From: Solobacterium sp.
Lineage (GTDB): Bacteria > Bacillota_I > Bacilli_A > Erysipelotrichales > Erysipelotrichaceae
DNA length: 64,000 nucleotides
Direction of reading: 5' to 3'
NCBI GenBank assembly: GCA_017512725.1
Contig: JAFWEW010000037.1
Location: 1 to 64,000, forward strand
Of the stretch, positions 49,791-58,751 are shown piece by piece. The translations under genes were made by a program, and so were the position numbers. Under the pieces are notes generated by a model, which saw nothing but the letters and a program-made list of their open reading frames with translations, had not been told where the DNA came from and ran no database searches. Within the stretch, counting starts at the first letter, position 1, and each line of letters begins with the position of its first letter.

Positions 49791-50174
49791 ATGATTGTAT
49801 TTGATGAGGATGTACTGACAATTCTCGTTCAGGGAAACAAGGTCAGTGAAGGGGTTGTGAACCTGCTTCAGACCAATGAAGCGGTGCTTCTGAGCGGACG
49901 TTCTGAAAAAAGACCAAATGACAATACGGTGTTTACCGACCGGAGGATTATCGTAACGGAAGGAAAAGATCTTCTCAATATGAAGCAGACCGTTACCGTA
50001 ATCCCTTATCATTCGATCCAGGTATTTTCCTATGGACTTGGCTCAGGAATTGAACTGGTACCGGAGGCACAGATGGATATCCTGCTGACAAGCGGGAAGA
50101 AACTCAGCATTAAGATTAAAGGAACGAAGGATCTGGGCAGGGTAACCGAAGCAATCAACCGGGTGATTCTCTGA
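49791..50174 (+). CDS. Bacterial PH-domain protein
   Basis: 127 residues, a single bacterial pleckstrin-homology fold: alternating β-strands with VFTDRRIIVTEGKDL, SIQVFSYGLGSGIELV and a C-terminal helix DLGRVTEAINRVIL. Members of this bPH family have no known enzymatic role. It starts 2 bases after the GH13 stop with GGGAGG overlapping it, so it is co-expressed with the amylase and HD protein. Confidence 0.78.
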   Translation: MIVFDEDVLTILVQGNKVSEGVVNLLQTNEAVLLSGRSEKRPNDNTVFTDRRIIVTEGKDLLNMKQTVTVIPYHSIQVFSYGLGSGIELVPEAQMDILLTSGKKLSIKIKGTKDLGRVTEAINRVIL

Positions 50175-50381
50175 TTTTCACGGTTTTTACACAAAAATTC
50201 AGATAAACTTCACACAGAAGCCAGAAAGGAATCACAGGGAACTGGCAGAATAACACTGTCAGCGGAGAGCTGAACATTTCCCTTCTTTAGAATCAAAATG
50301 AAAGTGAGCAGGATTGCAGCCCATTTTTCATTTTGGCGGGAACCGGTCCGAATGTGATAAGTTAAAGACAGGTAATATATC

Positions 50382-51257
50382 ATGAAGATATCGGAAGAAT
50401 GCGCTTCCTGCATGCTGAAGCGGCAGCAGTCCAGATGTTCTGATCCTGTTTTTTTACAGGACATTCAGCAGCTTCTGGACCAGTACCGAACGACAGAGTC
50501 CGCGCCGGAGATCGCTGCACGGTTCGAAGATCTGTATACAGGAACCTATGGACCGCCAAAGGACTGGAAAGCAGTCAAAAAACAATACAACGATCTTGTG
50601 CTCCGGCAGGAAGAAACGGCAGAACGGGAGATTGAACAGTCGGAAGACCCGCTTTTCACATCCATACTCTATGCGCGCACCGGAAACTATATTGATTTCG
50701 GAGCGCTGGAACAGGTCCATCCGGAAGCGTTTATCCGTCTGTTAAATCAGGTCAGCGCTTCAAAACAGGACCGGGAAACCTATGCATCATTTCTGAAGGC
50801 GTGTGAAAGCGGGAGCCATTTTCTGCTTGCGGCAGACAACTGCGGGGAGATCGTACTGGATAAGCTGATGATCCGCCAGCTGAAACGGCGCTTTCCCTCA
50901 CTTACCGCAACAGTACTGGTCCGGGGAAGCGAAACCTATAACGATGCGACGGAAGAAGACGCATTCTATGTCGGCATGGATCGGGAAGCCGGCATCATCA
51001 CCAACGGCACTGCTATCGCGGGTACCGCAGTTCATACCATGCCGGAAGAAAGCCGGAGAATCTTCGATCAGGCAGATGTGATTCTTGCCAAGGGACAGGG
51101 GAACTATGAATCACAGTCCGGAAACGGGAGACATATCTTCTATACGTTTCTCTGCAAGTGTGATCTGTTTGTCAGAAGATTTGGCGTTCCGCAGTTTACC
51201 GGCATGTTCATCGAAGAAGTTCCATCCGTATCATCACAGACTGAAAGGGATCGTTAA
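50382..51257 (+). CDS. DUF89 / ARMT1-like damage-control phosphatase
   Basis: 291 residues. N-terminal ECASCMLKRQ cysteines, the metal-site motif LAADNCGEIVLDK and the distal VILAKGQGNYES match the DUF89 family, whose studied members are metal-dependent phosphatases that remove damaged sugar phosphates or phosphopantetheine. The ribosome site is weak (ACAGG). Twelve bases after it the YhhN-like gene begins with a strong AGGAGG. Confidence 0.82.
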   Translation: MKISEECASCMLKRQQSRCSDPVFLQDIQQLLDQYRTTESAPEIAARFEDLYTGTYGPPKDWKAVKKQYNDLVLRQEETAEREIEQSEDPLFTSILYARTGNYIDFGALEQVHPEAFIRLLNQVSASKQDRETYASFLKACESGSHFLLAADNCGEIVLDKLMIRQLKRRFPSLTATVLVRGSETYNDATEEDAFYVGMDREAGIITNGTAIAGTAVHTMPEESRRIFDQADVILAKGQGNYESQSGNGRHIFYTFLCKCDLFVRRFGVPQFTGMFIEEVPSVSSQTERDR

Positions 51258-51272
51258 AGGAGGAACCGTTTT

Positions 51273-51935
51273 ATGATGAGGATCATTCTGACAGCCGCAT
51301 GCATCGCTCTTGCAGGTGCGTTTATCCTGCAGGAAAAGCAGGAGCACTATGTGCCTGCGGTCATTTTCAAGGGAGCGGCATCGCTCTGCTTTGTTCTGCT
51401 TGGGGTTCTGAATGCCCCGAAAGGCAGCCCGATGGCGGGCAAAATCGTAATCGGCCTGATTCTGGGAATGATTGCCGATGTGCTGCTGAATCTCCGCTTT
51501 GTGGTTAAAAACGGCAAGCCGGTGTTTCTGGTCGGGATCCTGGTCTTTCTGGCCGGACATATTCTGTATCTTCTGGCAGTCTTCCCGATGGTCCGGTCAA
51601 AATGGATCGTACTGATCGCAGCAGTGGTACTGACTGCACTGCTGATGAAATGGATCTTCTCAAAAATCACAGCTGAAAAGGCGTTCAAGATTTTCGGAAT
51701 CGTATATATCGGTGCGATTGTGCTCTTGAACTGTACTGCAGTCTCCAATCTGATTACGGCTCCGGGTGCGTTTACCGCGGTATTCGCCGCAGGTGCGGTA
51801 CTGTTCCTGATCAGTGATATCGTTCTGATTCTGAATACCTTTGGTCCGAAATCTGAATTCCGGCTGCGGGTTACAAACCTCAGCCTGTATTATGCAGGAC
51901 AGATTCTGATTGCATTCAGCCTGATGCTGCTGTAA
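51273..51935 (+). CDS. YhhN/TMEM86-family membrane protein (lysoplasmalogenase-like)
   Basis: 220 residues with about eight hydrophobic helices. GLILGMIADVLLNL, VFLVGILVFLAGHILYLLAV and FLISDIVLILNTF carry the Asp residues conserved in the YhhN family, whose animal member TMEM86B cleaves lysoplasmalogen. Plasmalogens occur in anaerobic Bacillota, so a lipid role is plausible. AGGAGG site; co-transcribed with the DUF89 gene. Confidence 0.82.
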   Translation: MMRIILTAACIALAGAFILQEKQEHYVPAVIFKGAASLCFVLLGVLNAPKGSPMAGKIVIGLILGMIADVLLNLRFVVKNGKPVFLVGILVFLAGHILYLLAVFPMVRSKWIVLIAAVVLTALLMKWIFSKITAEKAFKIFGIVYIGAIVLLNCTAVSNLITAPGAFTAVFAAGAVLFLISDIVLILNTFGPKSEFRLRVTNLSLYYAGQILIAFSLMLL

Positions 51936-51996
51936 AAAGTTCCTTTTCCCAGCGGCATTCCTAAGGTATGATGTTGTAGAGAAAGACGGGGATAAC

Positions 51997-52230
51997 ATGC
52001 CAAATAACTATATCGATCCATGGGGTACAAGCATGAATAATGACAATGCCCAGAAGCCTGCGCCTCATGCATACTGGATTCACGAAAAGATCAAGGTAAA
52101 ACAGTCTGTGACCGGATATTATTATCTTCCCGACTGTACCTGCAGCAACTGCGGCTACTATTCCCGAAGGGAACTTCCTGTCTGTCTTGGCTGCAATGCC
52201 CTGATGGACGCAAAACCACCGAAACGTTAA
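51997..52230 (+). CDS. Zinc-ribbon microprotein, paralogue B
   Basis: 77 residues. YWIHEKIKVKQ, then CTCSNCGYYSRRELPVCLGCNALM: four cysteines as two CxxC knuckles, the same order as in the 47.7 kb protein. The N-terminal 24 residues differ. ACGGGG precedes the ATG; a terminator overlaps the stop codon. Function unknown. Confidence 0.75.
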   Translation: MPNNYIDPWGTSMNNDNAQKPAPHAYWIHEKIKVKQSVTGYYYLPDCTCSNCGYYSRRELPVCLGCNALMDAKPPKR

Positions 52231-52257
52231 GAGCTGTGCAAGCGGCTCTTATTTTTC
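52228..52257 (+). terminator. Terminator after zinc-ribbon gene B
   Basis: TAAGAGC/GCTCTTA stem with an extended loop and TTTTT. Confidence 0.65.
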
Positions 52258-52267
52258 GTTATACATG

Positions 52268-52292
52268 AAAAAACGCCCGGTTATTCCGGGCG
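52268..52292 (-). terminator. Terminator of the RpiR-family gene
   Basis: CGCCCGG/CCGGGCG stem with AATAA loop and six T on the minus strand, overlapping the stop. Confidence 0.8.
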
Positions 52293-53126
52293 AAGTTCGT
52301 TCTGGTAACGGGCAAAGTATAAATGGAACAGAAGGTCGAAGAAATAGGACATTCCGTACCGGGTATAAACGTTGCGGAGCTTCAGCAGGGAGCGGTTGCT
52401 CGGCTGCAGGGTCTCGCTGAGATAGAAGATCGAATCATAGTTCTGTTCAAACAGCACCGTGCGGTTCAGCGTCACCAGACATTTGTATGCCTTTACCTGC
52501 GCGATCTCATCATCAATGATCAGCGCATAGTTTCCGGAAGCGGAACAGGTCATCATAAAATCGTCTTCACCCAGTGTGCTGAGAATCTCCGGGTTGGTCG
52601 ATGCACTGCTTGTGACCAGGCGTACCAGTTTGTCCATTGATAACATCTGCTGCTGGAAATGACGGGCAGCGGAGCTGGAATCTTCCGCATTGACAATAAA
52701 GACGTTCCGGCTGTCATGGATCTTTTCGGCAAGAGAGGACAGCTTCTGCCGGCTGGCCATTTGGTTGATGTCCCGCATCATGCGGTCAACGGAATCCTGC
52801 AGATAATTGGCGAAATCGGTATGATCCGCATAGTTGTGAAAGGATTTCTGATGGTCCATGACCTGAGCGGCACTCTCTTTGAGGGCGGTGAATGTTTCAT
52901 AGCCGATGGATTTGATAAAACGCTGAACGGAACTCCTGGACGTATAGCAGTCATCCGCTACCTGATAGATGCTGAGTTTTGAAAGATTGCGGAAATTCTC
53001 CAGGAAATAACGGGCAAGGGTGACGTTGGTATCACTTTCATCATTGGAATTCAGAACCGCAAGAAAAGAGGTCATCGGGTTGAATCGGACGGCACTGAAC
53101 TGGTTTTCGCGCTCGGAATCGTTCAT
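52281..53126 (-). CDS. RpiR/MurR-family transcriptional regulator
   Basis: 281 residues. The N-terminal helix-turn-helix has SIYQVADDCYTSRSSVQRFIKSIGYETF (about 52–80), followed by a SIS-fold domain (about 105–230, VFIVNAEDSSSAARHFQQQ) that normally binds a phosphosugar. The SIS glycine/serine signature is poorly conserved (MTCSASGNYALI). It is divergent from the GH1–PTS operon, so it most likely senses the phosphorylated β-glucoside and controls that operon. Confidence 0.83.
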   Translation of the reverse strand: MNDSERENQFSAVRFNPMTSFLAVLNSNDESDTNVTLARYFLENFRNLSKLSIYQVADDCYTSRSSVQRFIKSIGYETFTALKESAAQVMDHQKSFHNYADHTDFANYLQDSVDRMMRDINQMASRQKLSSLAEKIHDSRNVFIVNAEDSSSAARHFQQQMLSMDKLVRLVTSSASTNPEILSTLGEDDFMMTCSASGNYALIIDDEIAQVKAYKCLVTLNRTVLFEQNYDSIFYLSETLQPSNRSLLKLRNVYTRYGMSYFFDLLFHLYFARYQNELRPE

Positions 53127-53193
53127 ATATATAAAATATCATATCTATTACTATGCATTAATGGATTTGCGGAAGCTGAGCTGAAAATATGAA

Positions 53194-53258
53194 ACCGGTA
53201 TCAAAATCCGGTACCAATCCGAAGGAATGGTTCAATTGCTGAATCCTTCCGCTTTTTT
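53194..53258 (+). promoter_or_regulatory. Candidate transcription attenuator ahead of the GH1 gene
   Basis: ACCGG-N9-CCGGT (53194–53212) is an inverted repeat. ACCAATCC-GAA-GGAATGGT (53213–53231, one mismatch) forms one hairpin. An overlapping terminator hairpin, GGAATGGTTCA with TGAATCCTTCC (53224–53250), is followed by GCTTTTTTG. The two cannot form together. The terminator lies on the plus strand with no upstream plus-strand gene, so it must act within the leader of the GH1–PTS operon. Confidence 0.5.
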
Positions 53259-53298
53259 GTATCCGTTATTCTGAAATTGCGAAAAGGAGCGGAACCAA

Positions 53299-54810
53299 AT
53301 GAAGCACAATACAAATCCTGTATTTCCGAAAAACTTCTTCTGGGGAGCCTCCTCTGCCGCCTGGCAGGTGGAAGGCGCTACCGCAGAAGACGGACGCACT
53401 CCGGCAATCATCGATCTGAACTCTCAGACGAAGAAGCCGTTTGCGGACAACAGTATTGCCGCGGATCATTATCACCACTACAAGGAAGACGTAGCGCTGA
53501 TGAAGGAATGCGGTTTTACATCCTACCGATTCGGCATCTCCTGGTCCAGAATCATTCCGGGGCCGGACCGCAAGGTCAATCCGAAGGGCATTGAGTTCTA
53601 CAACAACCTGATCAACGAACTCAAGGCTGCCGGCATTGAACCGATCGTAACGATCTACCACTACGACATGCCTGTATGGGTCGATGAGAAATTCGGCGGA
53701 TGGCACGACAGAGGAATCATCGATGAATTCGACTTCTACTGCCGCACCCTGTTTGAGAACTTCGGCGACCGGGTAAAATACTGGCTCTCGATCAACGAAC
53801 AGAACATGCAGATTGTCTATGGCAAGTGGCTCGGTGTTGCCAAAGGCCTCACCGATGAAGAGTGGGAAGTTCAGAAGTGGCAGATCAACCACATCATGAA
53901 CCTGTGCCACGCCAAGGCAGTCATCGCCTGCCACGAGATGGTAGAAGGCGGAAAGATCGGCCCGGTACCGGGTTATGTACCGATCTACCCGAAATCCTGC
54001 AAACCGGAAGATCAGATTGCCGCAATGAATGCGGAAGAGCTGACACAGAAGGTCTGGGATGATCTGTATGCCTTCCGTGAATACAGCACATTCATCAAAA
54101 ACTACTGGGCAGAGCGCGGCATCGATCCGAAGATCCAGCCGGGCGACATGGAACTTATTTCCAAGGCAAAGATCGATTTCTTCGCCATCAACTGCTACCG
54201 CAGCGATGTCGGTATGTGGCCGGATCCTTCCTTCGTCCAGGAGATCGGTCTGAACAAATACGGCCGCAAGGGTGAATTTGTTTATACCAACTGGCCTGGC
54301 GAGTATGCGCTTGACCGCAACCCGTATGTCGAAACAACCGACTGGGACTGGCATATTGACGGCGTATCGATGCGCTACACCATGCGGTACATGTGGGACC
54401 ACTACCACCTGCCGATGATGATTACAGAAGCGGGCTTCGGTGCTCACGAAGACCTGGATGAGAACGGTGAGATTCACGATGACTACCGGATCGACTACCT
54501 GCGTGACTATGCATACAACCTCGGTCTTGCGATCGCAGATGGCGTTGAGGTCTGGGGATTCAACCCTTGGAGCTTCACGGATCTGCTCTCAACCGGAAAC
54601 GGCATGGCCAAGCGGTATGGTCTTGTATTCGTCAACACAACCGATGACGACGTCCGTGACCTGAAGCGTTACAAGAAGAAATCCTTCTACTGGTACAGCA
54701 AACTCATCAAATCCAATGGCCAGGAATGGGGCAAGGATATGAGTGCCTGGAGAGATTTCACAAAGACCAGCGAGATCGCAAGTGATCTCAAAGACAAAGT
54801 AAAGGAATAA
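53299..54810 (+). CDS. GH1 6-phospho-β-glucosidase
   Basis: 503 residues, full-length GH1. The acid/base Glu is in LSINEQN and the nucleophile Glu in ITEAGFG; FFWGASSAAWQVEGA opens the barrel. The C-terminal RYGLVFVNTTDDDVRDLKRYKKKSF contains the Lys/Tyr region that binds the substrate phosphate in 6-phospho enzymes. With the PTS gene just behind, it should hydrolyse a phosphorylated β-glucoside to glucose-6-P plus aglycone or glucose. AAAAGGAG site. The NEQ (for NEP) and EAG (for ENG) variants occur in a GH1 subclade. Confidence 0.9.
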   Translation: MKHNTNPVFPKNFFWGASSAAWQVEGATAEDGRTPAIIDLNSQTKKPFADNSIAADHYHHYKEDVALMKECGFTSYRFGISWSRIIPGPDRKVNPKGIEFYNNLINELKAAGIEPIVTIYHYDMPVWVDEKFGGWHDRGIIDEFDFYCRTLFENFGDRVKYWLSINEQNMQIVYGKWLGVAKGLTDEEWEVQKWQINHIMNLCHAKAVIACHEMVEGGKIGPVPGYVPIYPKSCKPEDQIAAMNAEELTQKVWDDLYAFREYSTFIKNYWAERGIDPKIQPGDMELISKAKIDFFAINCYRSDVGMWPDPSFVQEIGLNKYGRKGEFVYTNWPGEYALDRNPYVETTDWDWHIDGVSMRYTMRYMWDHYHLPMMITEAGFGAHEDLDENGEIHDDYRIDYLRDYAYNLGLAIADGVEVWGFNPWSFTDLLSTGNGMAKRYGLVFVNTTDDDVRDLKRYKKKSFYWYSKLIKSNGQEWGKDMSAWRDFTKTSEIASDLKDKVKE

Positions 54811-54840
54811 TCTTTGCGGATTATACGAAAGGGGTAAATT

Positions 54841-56229
54841 ATGGCAAAGAAAGATTACAAGAAATTATCCGATGATATTATCGCTGCGGCTGGCGGAGTT
54901 GATAATATTCTGACAGCGTCCCACTGCATGACACGTCTTCGTCTGACACTGAAGGATCCTTCCGTGCTCAACATCGAAGAAGCGAAGAAGATTCCGGGTG
55001 TCATCAACATCGTTGTTCAGAACGGTGAACAGCAGTTCGTCATCGGCCAGGATGTTCCGTCCCTCTATGAAGAAATTATCAAGAACGACATCAAGGCTGC
55101 AGGTTCTGTTGACGATGCGGAAGCACTGAAGGCAGATACCCAGGCAAAGAAGAACAGCATTGTTGAAACCGTGCTCTCTTTTATCGGCGGTACCTTCTCT
55201 CCGATCATCCCGATCTTCATCGCCGGAGGACTTACCGGTGCGATTATCTCGCTTCTGACAACATTCGCCGGTCTTGACGCAACCAATGGAACCGTAGTGG
55301 TTCTGAGTGCGATCCAGCAGGCAATGCTCTACTTCCTGCCGATCTACATCGGCTTCTCCTCCGCTTCCCGTCTGAAGTCCAACCCTTACCTGGGTGCGTT
55401 CCTCGGTGCGGTTCTGGTTTACTCCACGATCAACGGTGCAGAAGGACTGACCTTCCTCGGTCTGCCGATCACAACGATCAGCTATAACGGCCAGATCTTC
55501 CCGGTCATTCTCGGAACCCTGTTCATGAGTGTTGTCTACAAGTTCCTGCAGAAGAACCTTCCGATCAATCTCCGTACGATCTTCGTACCGCTGCTCACAA
55601 TGCTGATCACGGTTCCGGTTACACTGCTCGTTCTTGGTCCGATCGGCTACTGGGTTGGTACCGGTCTTGCAAATGCAGTACTTGCAATCTACCGCTTCGC
55701 TCCGGCAGTCGCAGTCGCGATTATCGGTGCTACAACCGTCTGGATGGTCTTCTTCGGCATGAACAACGCTACCTATCCGGTTCTCTTCCTCCTGATGGCA
55801 GAAGTTGGATCTGATCCGCTCATCTGCACCGGTATGGCTCCGGCAAACGTCGCAGTCGGCGGCGCGTGCCTCGCATATGCACTCCTGCAGAAGGATCCTG
55901 AAAACAAACAGATCGGTACCGGTTCTGCAATCACAGCACTCTGCGGCATCACAGAACCTGGTGTATACGGTGTTCTCTTCCCGAACCGTTACCCGCTCAT
56001 CGGCGCTATGGTCGGCGGCGGAATCGGCGGCTTCATCGCTGGTCTGTTCGGCTTCACACAGTTTGTAATCGCAAACCCTGGCTTCCTTTCCTTCGCAGCT
56101 TACATGAACCCGGATGGCACATGGACAAACTTCTGGGGAATGATGGGTGTCATGGTACTGGCAGTTGTCGTAGGCTTCGCAGTCACCTACACGCTCGGCA
56201 AGCGTGCGCTCAAAAAGAAAGCAGCTTAA
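54841..56229 (+). CDS. PTS EIIBC permease, β-glucoside family
   Basis: 462 residues. The IIB domain (about 1–85) has phospho-Cys29 in ASHCMTRLRLTLKD; the IIC domain (about 105–460) has ten or so helices and the GITEPGVYGV motif near residue 377. No IIA domain is attached or encoded nearby, so a glucose-type IIA from elsewhere must supply phosphate. GAAAGGGG site, 30 bases after the GH1 gene; the two form one operon. Confidence 0.92.
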   Translation: MAKKDYKKLSDDIIAAAGGVDNILTASHCMTRLRLTLKDPSVLNIEEAKKIPGVINIVVQNGEQQFVIGQDVPSLYEEIIKNDIKAAGSVDDAEALKADTQAKKNSIVETVLSFIGGTFSPIIPIFIAGGLTGAIISLLTTFAGLDATNGTVVVLSAIQQAMLYFLPIYIGFSSASRLKSNPYLGAFLGAVLVYSTINGAEGLTFLGLPITTISYNGQIFPVILGTLFMSVVYKFLQKNLPINLRTIFVPLLTMLITVPVTLLVLGPIGYWVGTGLANAVLAIYRFAPAVAVAIIGATTVWMVFFGMNNATYPVLFLLMAEVGSDPLICTGMAPANVAVGGACLAYALLQKDPENKQIGTGSAITALCGITEPGVYGVLFPNRYPLIGAMVGGGIGGFIAGLFGFTQFVIANPGFLSFAAYMNPDGTWTNFWGMMGVMVLAVVVGFAVTYTLGKRALKKKAA

Positions 56230-56254
56230 TCAGCGAACATCACAAATACCTGAG

Positions 56255-56278
56255 AAAGAGCCAGACGGCTCTTTTTCT
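56255..56278 (+). terminator. Terminator of the GH1–PTS operon
   Basis: AAAGAGCC/GGCTCTTT, perfect 8-bp stem, AGAC loop, T tail. Confidence 0.8.
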
Positions 56279-56389
56279 ATGTTGATGGGCAGGTGAATAT
56301 TGCGGAACGGATTTCGTTGACGATAATGCGAAAATGCCGTTTTTCTGGGACGTAAAATCAATTACCATTAAGTCAGGAGAACATCGATT

Positions 56390-57496
56390 ATGAAATACAA
56401 ATCATTCCAGAACATTACCCTTTCCAGGCTGGGTCTTGGAAACATGCGTCTTCCGCTTGTTGATCCGGACAAACCGAATTCAGAGATCAACTATGAAGAA
56501 GCCCATAAGATCATTGACCGGGCAAAGGAAAACGGGATCAATTATTTTGACACCGCCTATGTATACAACAGCGGCGATTCGGAAAAGTGCCTCGGTGCGT
56601 GCATGACCAAATATCCACGGGATTCCTTCTATCTGGCGGACAAGTTCAATCATCATGCCAATCCGGACTATGAAGCGGTATTTGAAGAACAGCTGAAGCG
56701 CCTGCAGACGGACCATATCGATTTTTATCTGCTGCACTGCATTCTGGACGGAAACGCAGATGATTACCTGAACTGCGGCTGTATCGAATACTTTGAAAAG
56801 CAGAAGGAACTCGGGCGGATCCGGTACCTGGGCTTTTCCAGTCATGCCGGCACTGAGACCCTGCGGCGGTTCGCAGAATTCCGGAAATGGGATTTTGCGC
56901 AGATCCAGCTGAATTACTTTGACTGGTACTATGGTACGGCCAAAGAGGAATACCAGATCCTGTTTGAAAACAACATTCCGATTATGGTTATGGAACCGGT
57001 CCGCGGCGGCAGGCTGTCAAAACTGTCGGAAGATGCGGAAGCGATTCTGAAGAAAGCACATCCGGACTGGAGTATTTCCTCCTGGGCCCTGCGGTTTGTC
57101 AAGAGTCTGCCGGGTGTGCAGGTCATTCTCAGCGGAATGAGTTCCCTCGAGCAGATGGATGACAATCTGGCGACCTTTGATGATGACGAACGGCTGAGCG
57201 AAGAAGATGTGAACACACTGAAGAAAGCACTGGATTTGTTCCGTGCTTCGATCGTTGTGCCCTGTACCGCCTGCCGCTACTGTACGGACGGCTGCCCGAT
57301 GCAGATCAATATACCGGAATATCTCAAAGTGTATAACGCCTGGAAAACCGAAGGCAGCGAAGCGCTTGGCGGACTGAAGGATGTGGTATCCGAAGGAACC
57401 CCGGACATGTGCATCCAGTGCGGTGCCTGCCAGACCGTATGCCCGCAGTCGATCGCAATTCCGGATCTGCTGAAGGAACTTGCGGAAGCGAAATAA
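56390..57496 (+). CDS. Aldo/keto reductase with C-terminal ferredoxin domain
   Basis: 368 residues. Aldo/keto reductase barrel (1–275) with Asp/Tyr in YFDTAYVYN, Lys in LADKFN and His in LLHCILDG. The C-terminal domain has two 4Fe-4S motifs, CTACRYCTDGCP and CIQCGACQTVCP. Such fusions are common in anaerobes and probably pass electrons between ferredoxin or Fe-S partners and NAD(P)H-dependent carbonyl reduction. AGGAG site. First of three consecutive redox genes. Confidence 0.9.
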   Translation: MKYKSFQNITLSRLGLGNMRLPLVDPDKPNSEINYEEAHKIIDRAKENGINYFDTAYVYNSGDSEKCLGACMTKYPRDSFYLADKFNHHANPDYEAVFEEQLKRLQTDHIDFYLLHCILDGNADDYLNCGCIEYFEKQKELGRIRYLGFSSHAGTETLRRFAEFRKWDFAQIQLNYFDWYYGTAKEEYQILFENNIPIMVMEPVRGGRLSKLSEDAEAILKKAHPDWSISSWALRFVKSLPGVQVILSGMSSLEQMDDNLATFDDDERLSEEDVNTLKKALDLFRASIVVPCTACRYCTDGCPMQINIPEYLKVYNAWKTEGSEALGGLKDVVSEGTPDMCIQCGACQTVCPQSIAIPDLLKELAEAK

Positions 57497-57515
57497 GAAC
57501 AGGAAGGAATTCAGT

Positions 57516-58028
57516 ATGGAATTTAAAAATGTTGTAAAGGACCGGTATTCCTGCAAGAAATTTGAAAGCCGGAACGTAGAGGAAGCTTCGCTGAAGGCAA
57601 TACTTGAAGCCGGACGGCTCGCACCGACTGCCAAGAACCTGCAGGAACAGCACATCTACGTGATCCAGTCGGAAGAACTGCTCAGAAAGATCGATGCGGT
57701 CTGTCCGTGCCGCTATAATGCGCCAACGGTACTGGTTGTGGCATATGACAAAAACAATGTTTTTACCTATCCCGGCGGAAAGCGGGATTCCGGAATTGAA
57801 GATGCGACAATCGTTGCGACGCATATGATCCTGGCGGCAGCGGATGAAGGTGTCGACAGCTGCTGGATCAACTTCTTTGATCCGGATGCACTCGCAAAGG
57901 CAATCGATCTTCCATGGAACGAAGAGATTCTGATGATCATGGATCTGGGCTATGGGACACCGGATGCAGGCCCGCTGCCGAACCATACCGCACGCAAACC
58001 GCTGGAAGAAACGGTTACCTATCTCTGA
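57516..58028 (+). CDS. Nitroreductase-family flavoprotein
   Basis: 170 residues. KDRYSCKKFESR (FMN-phosphate binding start), LEAGRLAPTAKNLQEQ and the C-terminal LGYGTPDA are typical. It should bind FMN as a dimer and reduce nitro or quinone-like compounds. ATG 57516 follows AGGAAGG; the gene starts 19 bases after the Fe-S reductase. Confidence 0.87.
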   Translation: MEFKNVVKDRYSCKKFESRNVEEASLKAILEAGRLAPTAKNLQEQHIYVIQSEELLRKIDAVCPCRYNAPTVLVVAYDKNNVFTYPGGKRDSGIEDATIVATHMILAAADEGVDSCWINFFDPDALAKAIDLPWNEEILMIMDLGYGTPDAGPLPNHTARKPLEETVTYL

Positions 58029-58036
58029 GGTACAAC

Positions 58037-58702
58037 ATGCAGGAAGTCATGGAGCTGATTCAGAAACGTCACAGTGTACGGCAGTACTGCGATCGTCCGA
58101 TTCCGGAAGAAATCCGAAAACAGCTGGACGCCTGCGCTGCGAAATGGAACGGGGAAGGCTCGTTAAACATCCAGATCATTTATGATGATCCGGAATGCTT
58201 CAATTCGCGGCTGGCGCACTATGGCAGTTTTAAAAACTGCAGGAACTATATTGCGATGATCGGAACGCCTGCGAAGGATCTGGAGGAACGGTGCGGCTGG
58301 TATGGAGAACTGCTGGTGCTGGAGGCACAGCGGCTTGGACTGAATACCTGCTGGGCAGCGCTGACGCACGGCAAAAGCAAAGCCGTTCCCGGTCCGGGTG
58401 AGAAGGAAGTGATCCTGATCGCGCTGGGCTATGGAGAAACACAGGGCAGCGCCCGAAAATCAAAGCGTCCGGAAGACGTCAGCGACCTGAATGCTGACAG
58501 CCCGGACTGGTACCGGAACGGAATCACTGCGGCGCTGCTGGCACCGACGGCAGTCAACCAGCAGAAGTTCCGGTTCACGCGAGACGGAAACCGTGTTTCG
58601 GCAAAACCGGGCCGTTTTGGAAGCTGTCTGAAGATCGATCTTGGCATTGTGAAGTGCCATTTCGAGCTTGGCGCCGGAAAAGAAAACTTTGAATGGGTAT
58701 GA
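58037..58702 (+). CDS. Second nitroreductase-like protein
   Basis: 221 residues, divergent nitroreductase fold of the type whose C-terminal half is a second repeat: LIQKRHSVRQYCDRPIP at the start, LLVLEAQRLGLNTCWAALTHGKS in the middle, then GITAALLAPTAVNQQKFRF and CLKIDLGIVKCHFEL. GAGG stands 6 bases ahead of ATG 58037, 8 bases after the previous stop. Same redox operon; ends in a strong terminator. Confidence 0.82.
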   Translation: MQEVMELIQKRHSVRQYCDRPIPEEIRKQLDACAAKWNGEGSLNIQIIYDDPECFNSRLAHYGSFKNCRNYIAMIGTPAKDLEERCGWYGELLVLEAQRLGLNTCWAALTHGKSKAVPGPGEKEVILIALGYGETQGSARKSKRPEDVSDLNADSPDWYRNGITAALLAPTAVNQQKFRFTRDGNRVSAKPGRFGSCLKIDLGIVKCHFELGAGKENFEWV

Positions 58703-58738
58703 AAAAATCAGAAGAGTGCAGAACTCTTCTGATTTTTA
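58702..58738 (+). terminator. Bidirectional terminator after the redox operon
   Basis: AAAAATCAGAAGAG/CTCTTCTGATTTTT, 14-bp perfect stem; A run on one side and T run on the other, so it also serves the convergent gene. Confidence 0.85.
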
Positions 58739-58751
58739 AAGGACGTGATGC

